64,000 nucleotides of DNA from Mycolicibacterium sp. P9-64 (GTDB lineage Bacteria > Actinomycetota > Actinomycetes > Mycobacteriales > Mycobacteriaceae). The notes below the pieces were generated by a model. It was not told where the DNA came from and did not search any database. It saw only the letters and a list, made by a program, of their open reading frames with translations. The DNA is taken from contig NZ_NPKO01000001.1 of NCBI RefSeq assembly GCF_008329605.1, forward strand, positions 744,001 to 808,000. Direction: 5' to 3'. A program made the translations under genes and the position numbers. Shown in pieces: positions 8,793 to 16,186 of this stretch (position 1 is the stretch's first letter; each line of letters begins with the position of its first letter).

Positions 8793-8798
8793 AGACTA
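8793..8798 (-). promoter_or_regulatory. -10 box of fadD8
   Basis: TAGTCT on the minus strand, 7 nt before the ATG, predicts a leaderless transcript. It shares two bases with the adjoining KstR-type operator. Confidence 0.55.
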
Positions 8799-8810
8799 GA
8801 ACGTGTTACA
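8797..8810 (-). promoter_or_regulatory. KstR-type operator at fadD8
   Basis: TAGAACGTGTTACA fits the KstR consensus TNNAACNNGTTNNA at all defined positions and overlaps the fadD8 -10 region. KstR represses cholesterol and lipid catabolic genes in mycobacteria and is released by a steroid CoA ester. Confidence 0.7.
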
Positions 8811-8996
8811 GAAATGGTCACCGGTACCGGGGCAATCGGACACCACTGCCGGCATCCGCCGCGAAAGTCGAGTAGTCCACTACGCGCGATCTCGGACCGT
8901 CGAGTCCATAGCTTCAATGAGCCGGGGGCGCTGGCTCGCGGGGGAAATGCAACTGGCACTTGCCCATTCGCAGGTGCATCCGAAGGGAAACGCATC

Positions 8997-9674
8997 ATGA
9001 CTCGAAATCGCGAAAAGCAGTGGGCGTTGGTCCCGTTGACGGTCGCGGCGTTCGGGGCGCTCGGCGTGATCGCCGCGGCGCCTCCTGCGGTGGCCGGACC
9101 ACCCCTGCCCTACGGGCCGGACACCTGTATCCAGGGGTTCGTCTGGCGGGAGGCGCGCTCGGGTGACACCGTCTGCGTCACTCCGGACGTGCGCAGCCAG
9201 ACCGCCGCACAGAACGCCGCGGCAGCCCAGAACAAGGAACCAAACGGGGGTCCGTATGGACCGAACACCTGCAAGCAGGGGTTCGTCTGGCGGGACGCCT
9301 TCGGCGGTGATCAAGTGTGCGTCGTGCCCTCGGTCAGGGACCAGGCCGCCGCGGACAATGCCGCAGCCGCGTCACGCAGGCAAGCCAGTCAGCCCGAGGC
9401 CCCACCGCCACCTCCGCCGCCGCCCGCGCCGAAACAAGGCCCGGCAGTGTCGTGGGATCCGCGGGTCGGTGGACTGACGGCGCACGTCACCGATCGCAGC
9501 GGGGTGGCTTCGCAGTGCGTCTACGACTCCGACGGTTACCGTCGCAGCTTCTTCCTGCCCGCGAATGAGACCTACGACCTGGTGATCGTTCCTGCGATTC
9601 CGAAGTTGGCGAATTGGAACGTCAACATCACGTGCGACAACGGGACGAGCACCCAGACCTCGACGTTCTTCTGA
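8997..9674 (+). CDS. Secreted protein with two tandem Cys-containing modules
   Basis: 225 aa from the ATG at 8997. The N-terminal signal peptide ends near AAAPPAVAG. Two copies of a ~38-residue module follow, each GPYGP(D/N)TCxQGFVWRxAxxGDxVCVxPxVRxQ then Ala/Asn-rich, each with two Cys. A Pro-rich linker leads to a C-terminal domain with two Cys (SQCVYDSDGYRR and NITCDNG). Exported proteins with this TCxQGFVWR module occur in mycobacteria, but I know no function. A strong hairpin follows the stop. Confidence 0.8.
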   Translation: MTRNREKQWALVPLTVAAFGALGVIAAAPPAVAGPPLPYGPDTCIQGFVWREARSGDTVCVTPDVRSQTAAQNAAAAQNKEPNGGPYGPNTCKQGFVWRDAFGGDQVCVVPSVRDQAAADNAAAASRRQASQPEAPPPPPPPPAPKQGPAVSWDPRVGGLTAHVTDRSGVASQCVYDSDGYRRSFFLPANETYDLVIVPAIPKLANWNVNITCDNGTSTQTSTFF

Positions 9675-9684
9675 GCTCGAAACA

Positions 9685-9752
9685 CGTAGTCCCCGGCGGC
9701 GCTAGGGGCGAGCGAAGCGACGGGGTATGTCATCGCACCGTCGGGGACTACG
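9685..9752. terminator. Hairpin between convergent genes, loop carries the 20-bp repeat core
   Basis: 15-bp arms 9685-9699 and 9738-9752 (CGTAGTCCCCG-GCGG pairing with its complement, one G-T wobble) lie between the secreted protein and DGPF stops, so it may end transcription from both sides. The loop contains GGGGCGAGCGAAGCGACGGG, also found three times in the AraC gene at 541-630. Confidence 0.65.
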
Positions 9753-9778
9753 TCGGGATTTCGCGGTGGGGGCGGCCC

Positions 9779-10204
9779 TTACTTCCAGAGGCCGTCCTTC
9801 TTCCACTGCTGTTCCTTCTGGATCCACTCGTTGTCCTGGTCGAACTCATCCGTCTCCGACACGCGTCGCACCTCGAGCCGCGCGCCGGTGCCGAGCGGGC
9901 ACTTGAGTGCCCACTGCTTGGCCTCGTCGACCGATGAGACGTCGAGGATCCAGAAGCCGTTGAACAGCTCCTTGGCCTCGGTGTAGGGGCCGTCGGTCAC
10001 GACCGGCGGTTCGGAGTCGAAGTTGACCGCGAAGCCTTCTTCGGGTCCGGCGAGACCCTCGCCTGCCAGCAGCACGCCGGCCTTGATCAGCTCCTCGTTG
10101 TAGCGTCCCATCGCTTCGATGATCTGGTCGAAGTCGACGTTCTGCTCCGCCATCGCCAGTTCGGCCTCCGGGGTGGACCGCAGGATCAGCATGTAACGCG
10201 CCAT
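9779..10204 (-). CDS. YCII-related (DGPF domain) protein
   Basis: 141 aa from the ATG at 10204, with GAGGAGA 8 nt upstream; the open frame to 10348 is non-coding leader. It starts MARYMLILRSTPEAE and has the DGPYTEAKELFNGFWIL core typical of DGPF/YCII proteins, the usual genomic partners and targets of ECF42 sigma factors. An ECF42 gene lies at 5765-7030 and a TGTCGA-containing promoter lies upstream. The biochemical role of the family is unclear. Confidence 0.88.
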   Translation of the reverse strand: MARYMLILRSTPEAELAMAEQNVDFDQIIEAMGRYNEELIKAGVLLAGEGLAGPEEGFAVNFDSEPPVVTDGPYTEAKELFNGFWILDVSSVDEAKQWALKCPLGTGARLEVRRVSETDEFDQDNEWIQKEQQWKKDGLWK

Positions 10205-10264
10205 TTCTCTGTCTCCTCGTTCGTTGTCGGCGGGGCCCGTCCATTCTGTGGCCCTCGTACATAC

Positions 10265-10292
10265 GTCGAACGGCAACCCCCGGAAATCGACA
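10265..10292 (-). promoter_or_regulatory. Candidate ECF42-dependent promoter of the DGPF gene
   Basis: On the minus strand TGTCGA (10287-10292) is followed after about 18 nt by TTCGAC (10265-10270). This fits the ECF42 pattern as I recall it (TGTCGA at -35, CGA-type -10). It lies ~62 nt before the start codon. Confidence 0.5.
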
Positions 10293-10347
10293 CGCTCCAG
10301 AGGAGTTTTCTGAAGAATCTTTGGCGTGACTGTCATTGGATGCGTCA

Positions 10348-11955
10348 ATGCCTGCTGAGCTGGTCTTCTTGGGGACGGTGTTGACGGTCGACGAGGCGCG
10401 TCCCACCGCAGAGGCGCTGGCGGTGGCCGACGGGCGCATCGTCGCGGTAGGGAGTCGGGCCGATGTCGACGTGTGGATCGGGCCTGACACCGAGGTCGTC
10501 GAACTGGGCGGCGCCTGCCTCATGCCGGGCCTCGTCGAGGCGCACGGCCATCCCTTGATGGAGGCCGTCGTGTTGTCCGACCGCATGGTCGACATCCGCC
10601 CAGTCACCATCCGCGACCCCGACGCCGTCGTCGCCGCGATCCACGCCGAGGTCGCCAAACGGGGAGCCGACGGCGCCTACCTCAACGGCTGGGATCCGCT
10701 GCTGCAAGTGGGTCTGCCCGAGCCGACGCTGGCCTGGCTCAACGACGTCGCCCCGGATTCCCCGCTGGTGATCGTGCACAACTCCGGGCACAAGGTGTTC
10801 TTCAACTCCGCAGCGGCCGCGCGCAGCGGGATTACCCGCGATACCCCGGATCCCAAGGGCGCCAAGTTCGGCCACGACGCCGACGGCGAGCTCGACGGCA
10901 CCGGCGAGGAGACCGGTGCGGTGTTCCCGCTGCTGTCCGGCGCCATCTCGCCAAGCGATTACCCGGGAATGTTGCTCGCCGAGCTCGGCAGGCTGAACGA
11001 GGCGGGGCTGACGACGTGTTCGGAGATGGCGTTCGACCCACTCTTCCGGCCGGTGCTCGACCAGATGCGCGACCACCTCACCGTGCGGTTGCGGGTGTAT
11101 GAGATCTCGACGGCCGAGATGACGACCGACATGGTTCCGGTCAACGGCGACGACCTGTTCCGGCAGGTCGGCATCAAGATCTGGGTCGACGGTTCACCGT
11201 GGATCGGCAACATCGACCTGTCCTTCCCCTATCTGGACACCGATGCGGTCCGCACCATCGGCGTCACACCGGGATCGTGCGGCCACGCCAACTACACGCC
11301 AGAGCAGCTCAGGGAGATCGTGCACGCGTACTTTCCGAAGGGCTGGCCGATGGCCTGCCACGTGCAGGGTGACGCGGGCGTCGACACGATCCTGGACGTC
11401 TACGAGGAAGTGTTGCGTGAGTACCCGCGGCCCGACCACCGGTTGCGGCTCGAGCATGTGGGGGCCATCAGCGATGAGCAGCTGCAGCGCGCTCACGCCC
11501 TCGGCGTCACGTGCAGCATCTTCGTCGATCAGATCCACTACTGGGGCGACGTCATCGTCGACGGCTTGTTCGGTGCAGAGCACGGAAACCGTTGGATGCC
11601 ATGTGGATCCGCGATCAAGACGGGGATGCGGATCTCGCTGCACAACGACCCGCCGGTGACGCCCGAGGAGCCGCTGCGCAACATCAGCGTCGCGGCCACG
11701 CGCAAGGCTCCGAGCGGTCGCGTGCTGGGGCCCGAGCAACTGTTGACCGTCGACCAGGCGATTCGTGCCCAGACCATCGACGCGGCGTACCAGTTGTTCG
11801 CCGACGACGTGATCGGCTCACTGGAGGTCGGCAAGTACGCCGACCTGGTGGTGCTGGCGGCCGACCCGCGGGCGGTGCCGCCGGAGGACATCGCTGACCT
11901 GGAGGTTCGCGCGACGTATCTCGCTGGGCGTCAGGTTTACGCGAAAGGCGACTGA
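10348..11955 (+). CDS. Amidohydrolase family protein (Rv0552-like)
   Basis: 535 aa from the ATG at 10348; a TTG 12 nt upstream is also open. The N-terminal beta-sandwich and metal site are seen in GACLMPGLVEAHGHPL (HxH variant). Later come the His-containing ACHVQGDAGVD and RLRLEHVGAISD and a C-terminal VGKYADLVVLAADP typical of amidohydrolase-3/YtcJ-like enzymes. Probably a soluble metal-dependent hydrolase of unknown substrate. It lies between fadD8 and menC, as Rv0552 does, and 30 bp upstream of an acyl-CoA ligase gene with its own promoter. Confidence 0.85.
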   Translation: MPAELVFLGTVLTVDEARPTAEALAVADGRIVAVGSRADVDVWIGPDTEVVELGGACLMPGLVEAHGHPLMEAVVLSDRMVDIRPVTIRDPDAVVAAIHAEVAKRGADGAYLNGWDPLLQVGLPEPTLAWLNDVAPDSPLVIVHNSGHKVFFNSAAAARSGITRDTPDPKGAKFGHDADGELDGTGEETGAVFPLLSGAISPSDYPGMLLAELGRLNEAGLTTCSEMAFDPLFRPVLDQMRDHLTVRLRVYEISTAEMTTDMVPVNGDDLFRQVGIKIWVDGSPWIGNIDLSFPYLDTDAVRTIGVTPGSCGHANYTPEQLREIVHAYFPKGWPMACHVQGDAGVDTILDVYEEVLREYPRPDHRLRLEHVGAISDEQLQRAHALGVTCSIFVDQIHYWGDVIVDGLFGAEHGNRWMPCGSAIKTGMRISLHNDPPVTPEEPLRNISVAATRKAPSGRVLGPEQLLTVDQAIRAQTIDAAYQLFADDVIGSLEVGKYADLVVLAADPRAVPPEDIADLEVRATYLAGRQVYAKGD

Positions 11956-11973
11956 CACGATCGCGGCCGTCGC

Positions 11974-11979
11974 TAGGCT
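11974..11979 (+). promoter_or_regulatory. -10 box of the menC-linked acyl-CoA ligase
   Basis: TAGGCT lies 6 nt before the ATG at 11986, predicting a leaderless mRNA for the ligase-menC pair. Confidence 0.5.
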
Positions 11980-11985
11980 CGGCAC

Positions 11986-13551
11986 ATGTCAGATCTGGCT
12001 GATCCCCGCTTCCTGGACGAACGCACGGCGCACTGGGCCGACGTCAAACCCGACGACGAGGCCCTCGTCTATCTCGGTCGAACGTGGACGTGGGCGCAGT
12101 GGAACGACCGCGTCCGCCGCCTCGCGGGAGCGTTGACCGAACGTGGTGTCGGGCGTGGCGACGTCGTCGCGTTCCTCGACAAGAACCACCCCGCCTGCTT
12201 GGAGCTCACGTTGGCGGCCGCGTCGCTGGGCGCGGCGAACGCCATCATCAACTTCCGGCTCGCTGCCGACGAGCTCGACTACGTGCTCAACGATTCCGGC
12301 GCCAAGCTGCTCATCGTCGGGACGGACCTCAAGCCCGCGATCGACAAGATCCGCGACAAGCTCGTCAACGTGGAGCACGTCATCACGGTCACGCCCGACG
12401 GAGCCGACGGCGACGAGTACGAGGCCATGCTGGCCTCTGCGACTCCGGTCGGCCGGAGTGCCGACGTCGAATCGGACGACGTCTGCATCGTCATGTACTC
12501 GTCGGGCACTACCGGACGTCCCAAGGGTGTCTTGCTGACCCAGGCGAATCTCATCGCCCACACGGTCAACGGGCAGGAGGGCTTCGAGTTCGACGAGGGC
12601 GACAAGAACATGGTGTCGATGCCGCTGTTCCACGTCGGCGGCTCGTCGTACGCCCAGCTCGGCATTCACAACGGTGTGTCGAGCGTGGTGACGCGCGACG
12701 TCGACGGCGCTGCGCTTGCCGGCGCGATCCTGCAGGGCGCCAACCGCACGTTCCTGGTGCCCGCGGTGCTGGCCAAGGTGCTGGAATCGGGTGAAGACGC
12801 CGTCAAGTTGTTCGGCGCGCTGAAGACCTACTCCTATGGTGCGTCGCCGATGCCGTTGCCCCTGCTGCGCGCGGCGCTGAAGGCCTGGCCGAACACGGAC
12901 TTCATTCAGGCCTACGGTCTGACCGAATTGTGCGGCGTGATCAGCCATCTGCTTCCGGAGGCGCACCGCGATCCTGGCAGGGAGGAGCGGCTGTCCAGTG
13001 CGGGGACGCTCATCCCGAACGCCGAGGTGCGTGTGGTGAACCCCGATACCTTGGAGGACGTGCCGGAGGGCGAGCAGGGCGAGTTGTGGTTCCGCTCAGC
13101 GCAATTGATGAAGGGCTATCACAACAAGCCGGAGGCGACGGCCGAGGCGATCACCGAGGACGGCTGGTTCCGCACCGGTGACATCGGCCGCGTCGACGAC
13201 GGTGGCTACATCTTCGTCGAGGACCGGCTCAAGGACATGATCATCACCGGCGGTGAGAACGTGTACTCGATCGAGGTCGAGCGGGTGCTTGCCGAGCATC
13301 CCGCCGTCGCCGAGGTCGCGGTCATCGGCGTGCCCGACGAGAAGTGGGGTGAGTCGGTGAAAGCCGTTGTCGCGCTTGAAGGTGAGGCCACCGAGGCGGA
13401 GATCATCGCGTTCGCCCGTGAACAGCTGGCCGCGTACAAGTGCCCCAAGACCGTCGACATCGTGGATGCACTGCCGCGCAACCCCACCGGCAAGATCCTG
13501 AAGAAGGACCTTCGTCAGCCGCACTGGGAGAAGGCAGGCCGCAAGGTCTAG
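11986..13551 (+). CDS. Acyl-CoA synthetase (FadD family) upstream of menC
   Basis: 521 aa adenylate-forming ligase. Signatures are VMYSSGTTGRPKGVLLT, AYGLTELCGV, GWFRTGDIGRVDDGGYIFVEDR and PRNPTGKILKKDLR with the catalytic Lys. It makes an acyl-CoA from a carboxylic acid and ATP. Its stop is 6 bp from menC, so both are in one transcript. That position invites a MenE role, but MenE proteins of actinobacteria are clearly shorter (about 360-380 aa in mycobacteria, from memory) and this one looks like a general FadD. I therefore leave the symbol blank. Confidence 0.82.
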   Translation: MSDLADPRFLDERTAHWADVKPDDEALVYLGRTWTWAQWNDRVRRLAGALTERGVGRGDVVAFLDKNHPACLELTLAAASLGAANAIINFRLAADELDYVLNDSGAKLLIVGTDLKPAIDKIRDKLVNVEHVITVTPDGADGDEYEAMLASATPVGRSADVESDDVCIVMYSSGTTGRPKGVLLTQANLIAHTVNGQEGFEFDEGDKNMVSMPLFHVGGSSYAQLGIHNGVSSVVTRDVDGAALAGAILQGANRTFLVPAVLAKVLESGEDAVKLFGALKTYSYGASPMPLPLLRAALKAWPNTDFIQAYGLTELCGVISHLLPEAHRDPGREERLSSAGTLIPNAEVRVVNPDTLEDVPEGEQGELWFRSAQLMKGYHNKPEATAEAITEDGWFRTGDIGRVDDGGYIFVEDRLKDMIITGGENVYSIEVERVLAEHPAVAEVAVIGVPDEKWGESVKAVVALEGEATEAEIIAFAREQLAAYKCPKTVDIVDALPRNPTGKILKKDLRQPHWEKAGRKV

Positions 13552-13557
13552 GCCGGT

Positions 13558-14517
13558 ATGGCCCCCTCATTAGACGACCTGCTGGAGCGGCTGCACGTCG
13601 TCGCGCTACCGATGCGAGTTCGGTTCCGCGGCATCGACGTTCGCGAGGTGGCGCTGTTCGAGGGGCCCGTCGGCTGGGGGGAGTTCGGCGCCTTCCTCGA
13701 GTACGGGCCCACCGAGGCCGCGCACTGGCTGGCGTCCGCCGTCGAGGCCGCCTACGTCGAACCGCCGACGCCGCGGCGGACGCGCATCCCGATCAACGCC
13801 ACGGTGCCCGCGGTCGACGCGGCGCGCGTGCCCGACGTGCTCGCCAGGTTCCCCGGCGCGCGGACGGCCAAGGTGAAGGTGGCCGAACCGGGCCAGACGC
13901 TGGCCGACGACGTCGCACGGGTCAACGCCGTACGCGCCTTGGTGCCTCTGGTCCGGGTCGACGCCAACGGTGGCTGGACGGTGCAGGAAGCGGTGGCGGC
14001 TGCACGAGCCTTGACGGCCGACGGGCCGCTCGAATACCTCGAGCAACCCTGCGCCACGGTGCCCGAACTGGCCGAGCTGCGACGCCTCGTCGACGTGCCG
14101 GTGGCCGCCGACGAGAGCATCCGCAAGGCCGACGACCCGCTGCTCGTCGTGCGCGCGAAGGCAGCCGACGTCGCCGTGGTCAAGGTCGCCCCGCTGGGCG
14201 GCGTGGCCCGCCTTCTGGACATCGCGGGCCAGATCGACGTGCCGATCGTGGTGTCCAGCGCACTGGACTCGGCGGTCGGCATGTCACGCGGGTTGTTGGC
14301 CGCCGCGTGCCTTCCCGAGCTGCGCCACGCGTGTGGGTTGGGCACGGGGGGACTGTTCGTCGAGGACGTGACCGAAGCGTCGCCGCCGGTCGACGGGTAT
14401 CTGCCGGTCGGGCCGGTGGCGCCGGATCCCGCGCGGTTGGCGGGCTTGGCCGCTGTTCCCGAGCGACGGCAGTGGTGGATCGAGCGCATTGCCGAATGCC
14501 TCCCCTTGACATGTTGA
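13558..14517 (+). CDS. menC: o-Succinylbenzoate synthase (MenC)
   Basis: 319 aa enolase-superfamily enzyme that dehydrates SHCHC to o-succinylbenzoate in menaquinone synthesis. The family residues are visible: KVKV with the base Lys, RVDANGGW, YLEQPC, AADES (three metal ligands) and KVAPLGG with the second Lys. It follows the acyl-CoA ligase by 6 bp. The stop codon lies inside the inverted repeat of the next gene's promoter. Confidence 0.95.
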   Translation: MAPSLDDLLERLHVVALPMRVRFRGIDVREVALFEGPVGWGEFGAFLEYGPTEAAHWLASAVEAAYVEPPTPRRTRIPINATVPAVDAARVPDVLARFPGARTAKVKVAEPGQTLADDVARVNAVRALVPLVRVDANGGWTVQEAVAAARALTADGPLEYLEQPCATVPELAELRRLVDVPVAADESIRKADDPLLVVRAKAADVAVVKVAPLGGVARLLDIAGQIDVPIVVSSALDSAVGMSRGLLAAACLPELRHACGLGTGGLFVEDVTEASPPVDGYLPVGPVAPDPARLAGLAAVPERRQWWIERIAECLPLTC

Positions 14518-14533
14518 CACAAATAAATAGTCT
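14506..14533 (+). promoter_or_regulatory. Promoter of the MpaB-family gene
   Basis: TTGACA (14506-14511), a 16-nt spacer and TAGTCT (14528-14533) make a good sigma-A promoter. It starts inside menC and is covered by the inverted repeat at 14512-14544. Confidence 0.6.
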
Positions 14534-14544
14534 TTGTTTCAACA
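14512..14544. promoter_or_regulatory. Probable TetR operator before the MpaB/tetR genes
   Basis: TGTTGACACAAA (14512-14523) pairs with TTTGTTTCAACA (14533-14544): 12-bp arms with one mismatch around an AT-rich 9-nt spacer that holds most of the -10 box. The TetR gene at 15536 is the obvious candidate ligand. Confidence 0.6.
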
Positions 14545-14564
14545 GAAACGTCAGGGGAGGCGCC

Positions 14565-15521
14565 ATGGTGGCAGTTGTTCAATCGTCGTCAGTTCAGTCG
14601 GAGTCGCGAGTGCGCCCGAGGGTCATGGTCGAGTTCCGCAAGCACACCGGAAGCGTTCTCGCCGGGTTCTTCGGTGCCGCCGCGTTCGACGAGGTCGCGC
14701 TGGTGCCGGTGGCAGCCGCAGTCGACAAGACCGGCCGCTTCGAGGCCAACTTCACCGACCGTGCTGTGCGCGGCGGGTTTTCGACGTTGTTGGCGTTGTG
14801 GGGTGATACCGCCGACCGTGCCGTCGAGGGCGAGCGGCTCAAGCATCTGCACCGCGACGTCCGCGGCATGGGGCGCGGTGACTTCGCCGACGTGCGATAC
14901 AGCGCGCTCGACCCCCAGTTGTGGAACTGGATCGCGATGAGCGGTGCGTTCCTGATTCTCAATTCCTTCACCCCGTGCACGGGGATCACGCTGTCCGATG
15001 CCGAGCTCGACGTGGCCTATGCGCAGGTGCTCGATACCATTCAGGTGCTCGAACTGCCGGGAAAGAGCGCCAAACTGCCTGCCACCTACTCCGACGCCGT
15101 CGAGTACTACGACACGGTGGTGCACACAAAACTTGCGGCCAACCCGTTCCTGTCGCAGGTCACCACCAACCTGACGCGGCTGCCGCTCCCGACGCTGCTG
15201 CTTCCATCGGCACTTCGGCGCGCGTTGACTCCGCTGTGGCTGGTGCTCCGCCCCGTTGCGGGACGAGTCGTCAAGGTGTGTTCGTTCGGCATCCTGCATC
15301 CGGGCATACGCGATCTGACCGGGTTTCGGTGGCAACCGCGCCACGACCGCGAGTTCGCCGTGTATTGCCGGCTGTTGCAGCTTGCGTGGCGGGTGCTGCC
15401 CGACCGGCTGTTGCTGATTCCGTTGGCGCGCAACCGTATCGAGTACGAAAAGCTGGTGGCACTGCACAGGTCGGTCGCACTCGACTCGTTTGCGCCACCA
15501 GCGGGCTGTCCGGCCGGCTGA
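14565..15521 (+). CDS. MpaB-family oxygenase (DUF2236)
   Basis: 318 aa from the ATG at 14565, preceded by AGGGGAGG; the open frame further upstream overlaps menC and is not used. The DUF2236 fold is suggested by ALWGDTADRAVEGERLKHLHRDVRG and the late RWQPRHDREFAVYCRLLQ stretch. The Mtb Rv0185/LcpK1-like group of haem oxygenases shares this fold. Its substrate is unknown. It is transcribed from an operator-controlled promoter and followed by a TetR gene. It is an insertion relative to the M. tuberculosis men cluster. Confidence 0.8.
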   Translation: MVAVVQSSSVQSESRVRPRVMVEFRKHTGSVLAGFFGAAAFDEVALVPVAAAVDKTGRFEANFTDRAVRGGFSTLLALWGDTADRAVEGERLKHLHRDVRGMGRGDFADVRYSALDPQLWNWIAMSGAFLILNSFTPCTGITLSDAELDVAYAQVLDTIQVLELPGKSAKLPATYSDAVEYYDTVVHTKLAANPFLSQVTTNLTRLPLPTLLLPSALRRALTPLWLVLRPVAGRVVKVCSFGILHPGIRDLTGFRWQPRHDREFAVYCRLLQLAWRVLPDRLLLIPLARNRIEYEKLVALHRSVALDSFAPPAGCPAG

Positions 15522-15523
15522 CC

Positions 15524-15529
15524 TAGGAT
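15524..15529 (+). promoter_or_regulatory. -10 box of the TetR gene
   Basis: TAGGAT ends 6 nt before the ATG at 15536, so the regulator can also be made from its own leaderless transcript. Confidence 0.5.
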
Positions 15530-15535
15530 GGATCG

Positions 15536-16117
15536 ATGCGACGGACCAGTGCCAGCCACCCGGAGCAGGAATCGGCGATCCTGAAGGCGGCCGCCGAAGA
15601 GGTCACGCTGGTTGGTGTGGGTCGCCTGAGCATGGACGTCGTCGCCCGGCAGGCCGGCGTGAGCCGCAGCACGCTCTACCGCCGATTCCCCAGCCGCGAG
15701 GCATTGATCACCGAGTTGGGCCGCCAGACCTTCGGTTCCGCGATGGCCCGGCTACAGACCGTCGCCGTCGAATCCGGGCCGCAGGCGGCCGCGGTGGCGG
15801 CCTTCAGGGAAGGCGTTCGGCTGCTCGTCGGGGAGCCGGTCATGCGTCGGTTCCTCCAACTCGACGACGACTTCACCGCGACGCCCAACATGGTCGACGA
15901 GGCGCGCATGTTCACGCTCAGCGCCTCGACGGCGATGGCCAAGGCGTTGCGTGCCGCTGGCGCGACCATGGCCGACGACGACCTCTTGGCGGTGTCGGAG
16001 TTGCACATTCGGTTGGCGGCCTCGGTCGTCCAGGTCAGCACGCCGCTGCTCGACGTCACCGACGACGACGCCGTCACCGCGTACGCGCGGAAGTACCTCG
16101 CACCGTTGGTGTACTGA
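15536..16117 (+). CDS. TetR-family transcriptional regulator
   Basis: 193 aa. The N-terminal helix-turn-helix is clear (LSMDVVARQAGVSRSTLYRRF, residues ~33-53) and the remainder is an all-helical ligand domain (AVAAFREGVRLLVGEPVMRRFLQ). It lies 14 bp after the MpaB-family gene and probably binds the inverted repeat at 14512-14544 to control that gene. The ligand is unknown. Confidence 0.88.
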   Translation: MRRTSASHPEQESAILKAAAEEVTLVGVGRLSMDVVARQAGVSRSTLYRRFPSREALITELGRQTFGSAMARLQTVAVESGPQAAAVAAFREGVRLLVGEPVMRRFLQLDDDFTATPNMVDEARMFTLSASTAMAKALRAAGATMADDDLLAVSELHIRLAASVVQVSTPLLDVTDDDAVTAYARKYLAPLVY

Positions 16118-16186
16118 ACGCCGTTGTCCTAATTTGTGGGGTGCGTGGCATAGACGACACGCTCCGCATCGCGAACACTGAAGTCC

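Noticed and set aside
11986..13551. Calling the ligase menE
   Set aside because: Length and motifs fit a general FadD; only its position suggests MenE.
13440..14564. N-terminal extension of the MpaB-family gene
   Set aside because: It is antiparallel in sense to nothing but overlaps menC in another frame and is Arg-rich; the ATG at 14565 has a strong ribosome-binding site and promoter.
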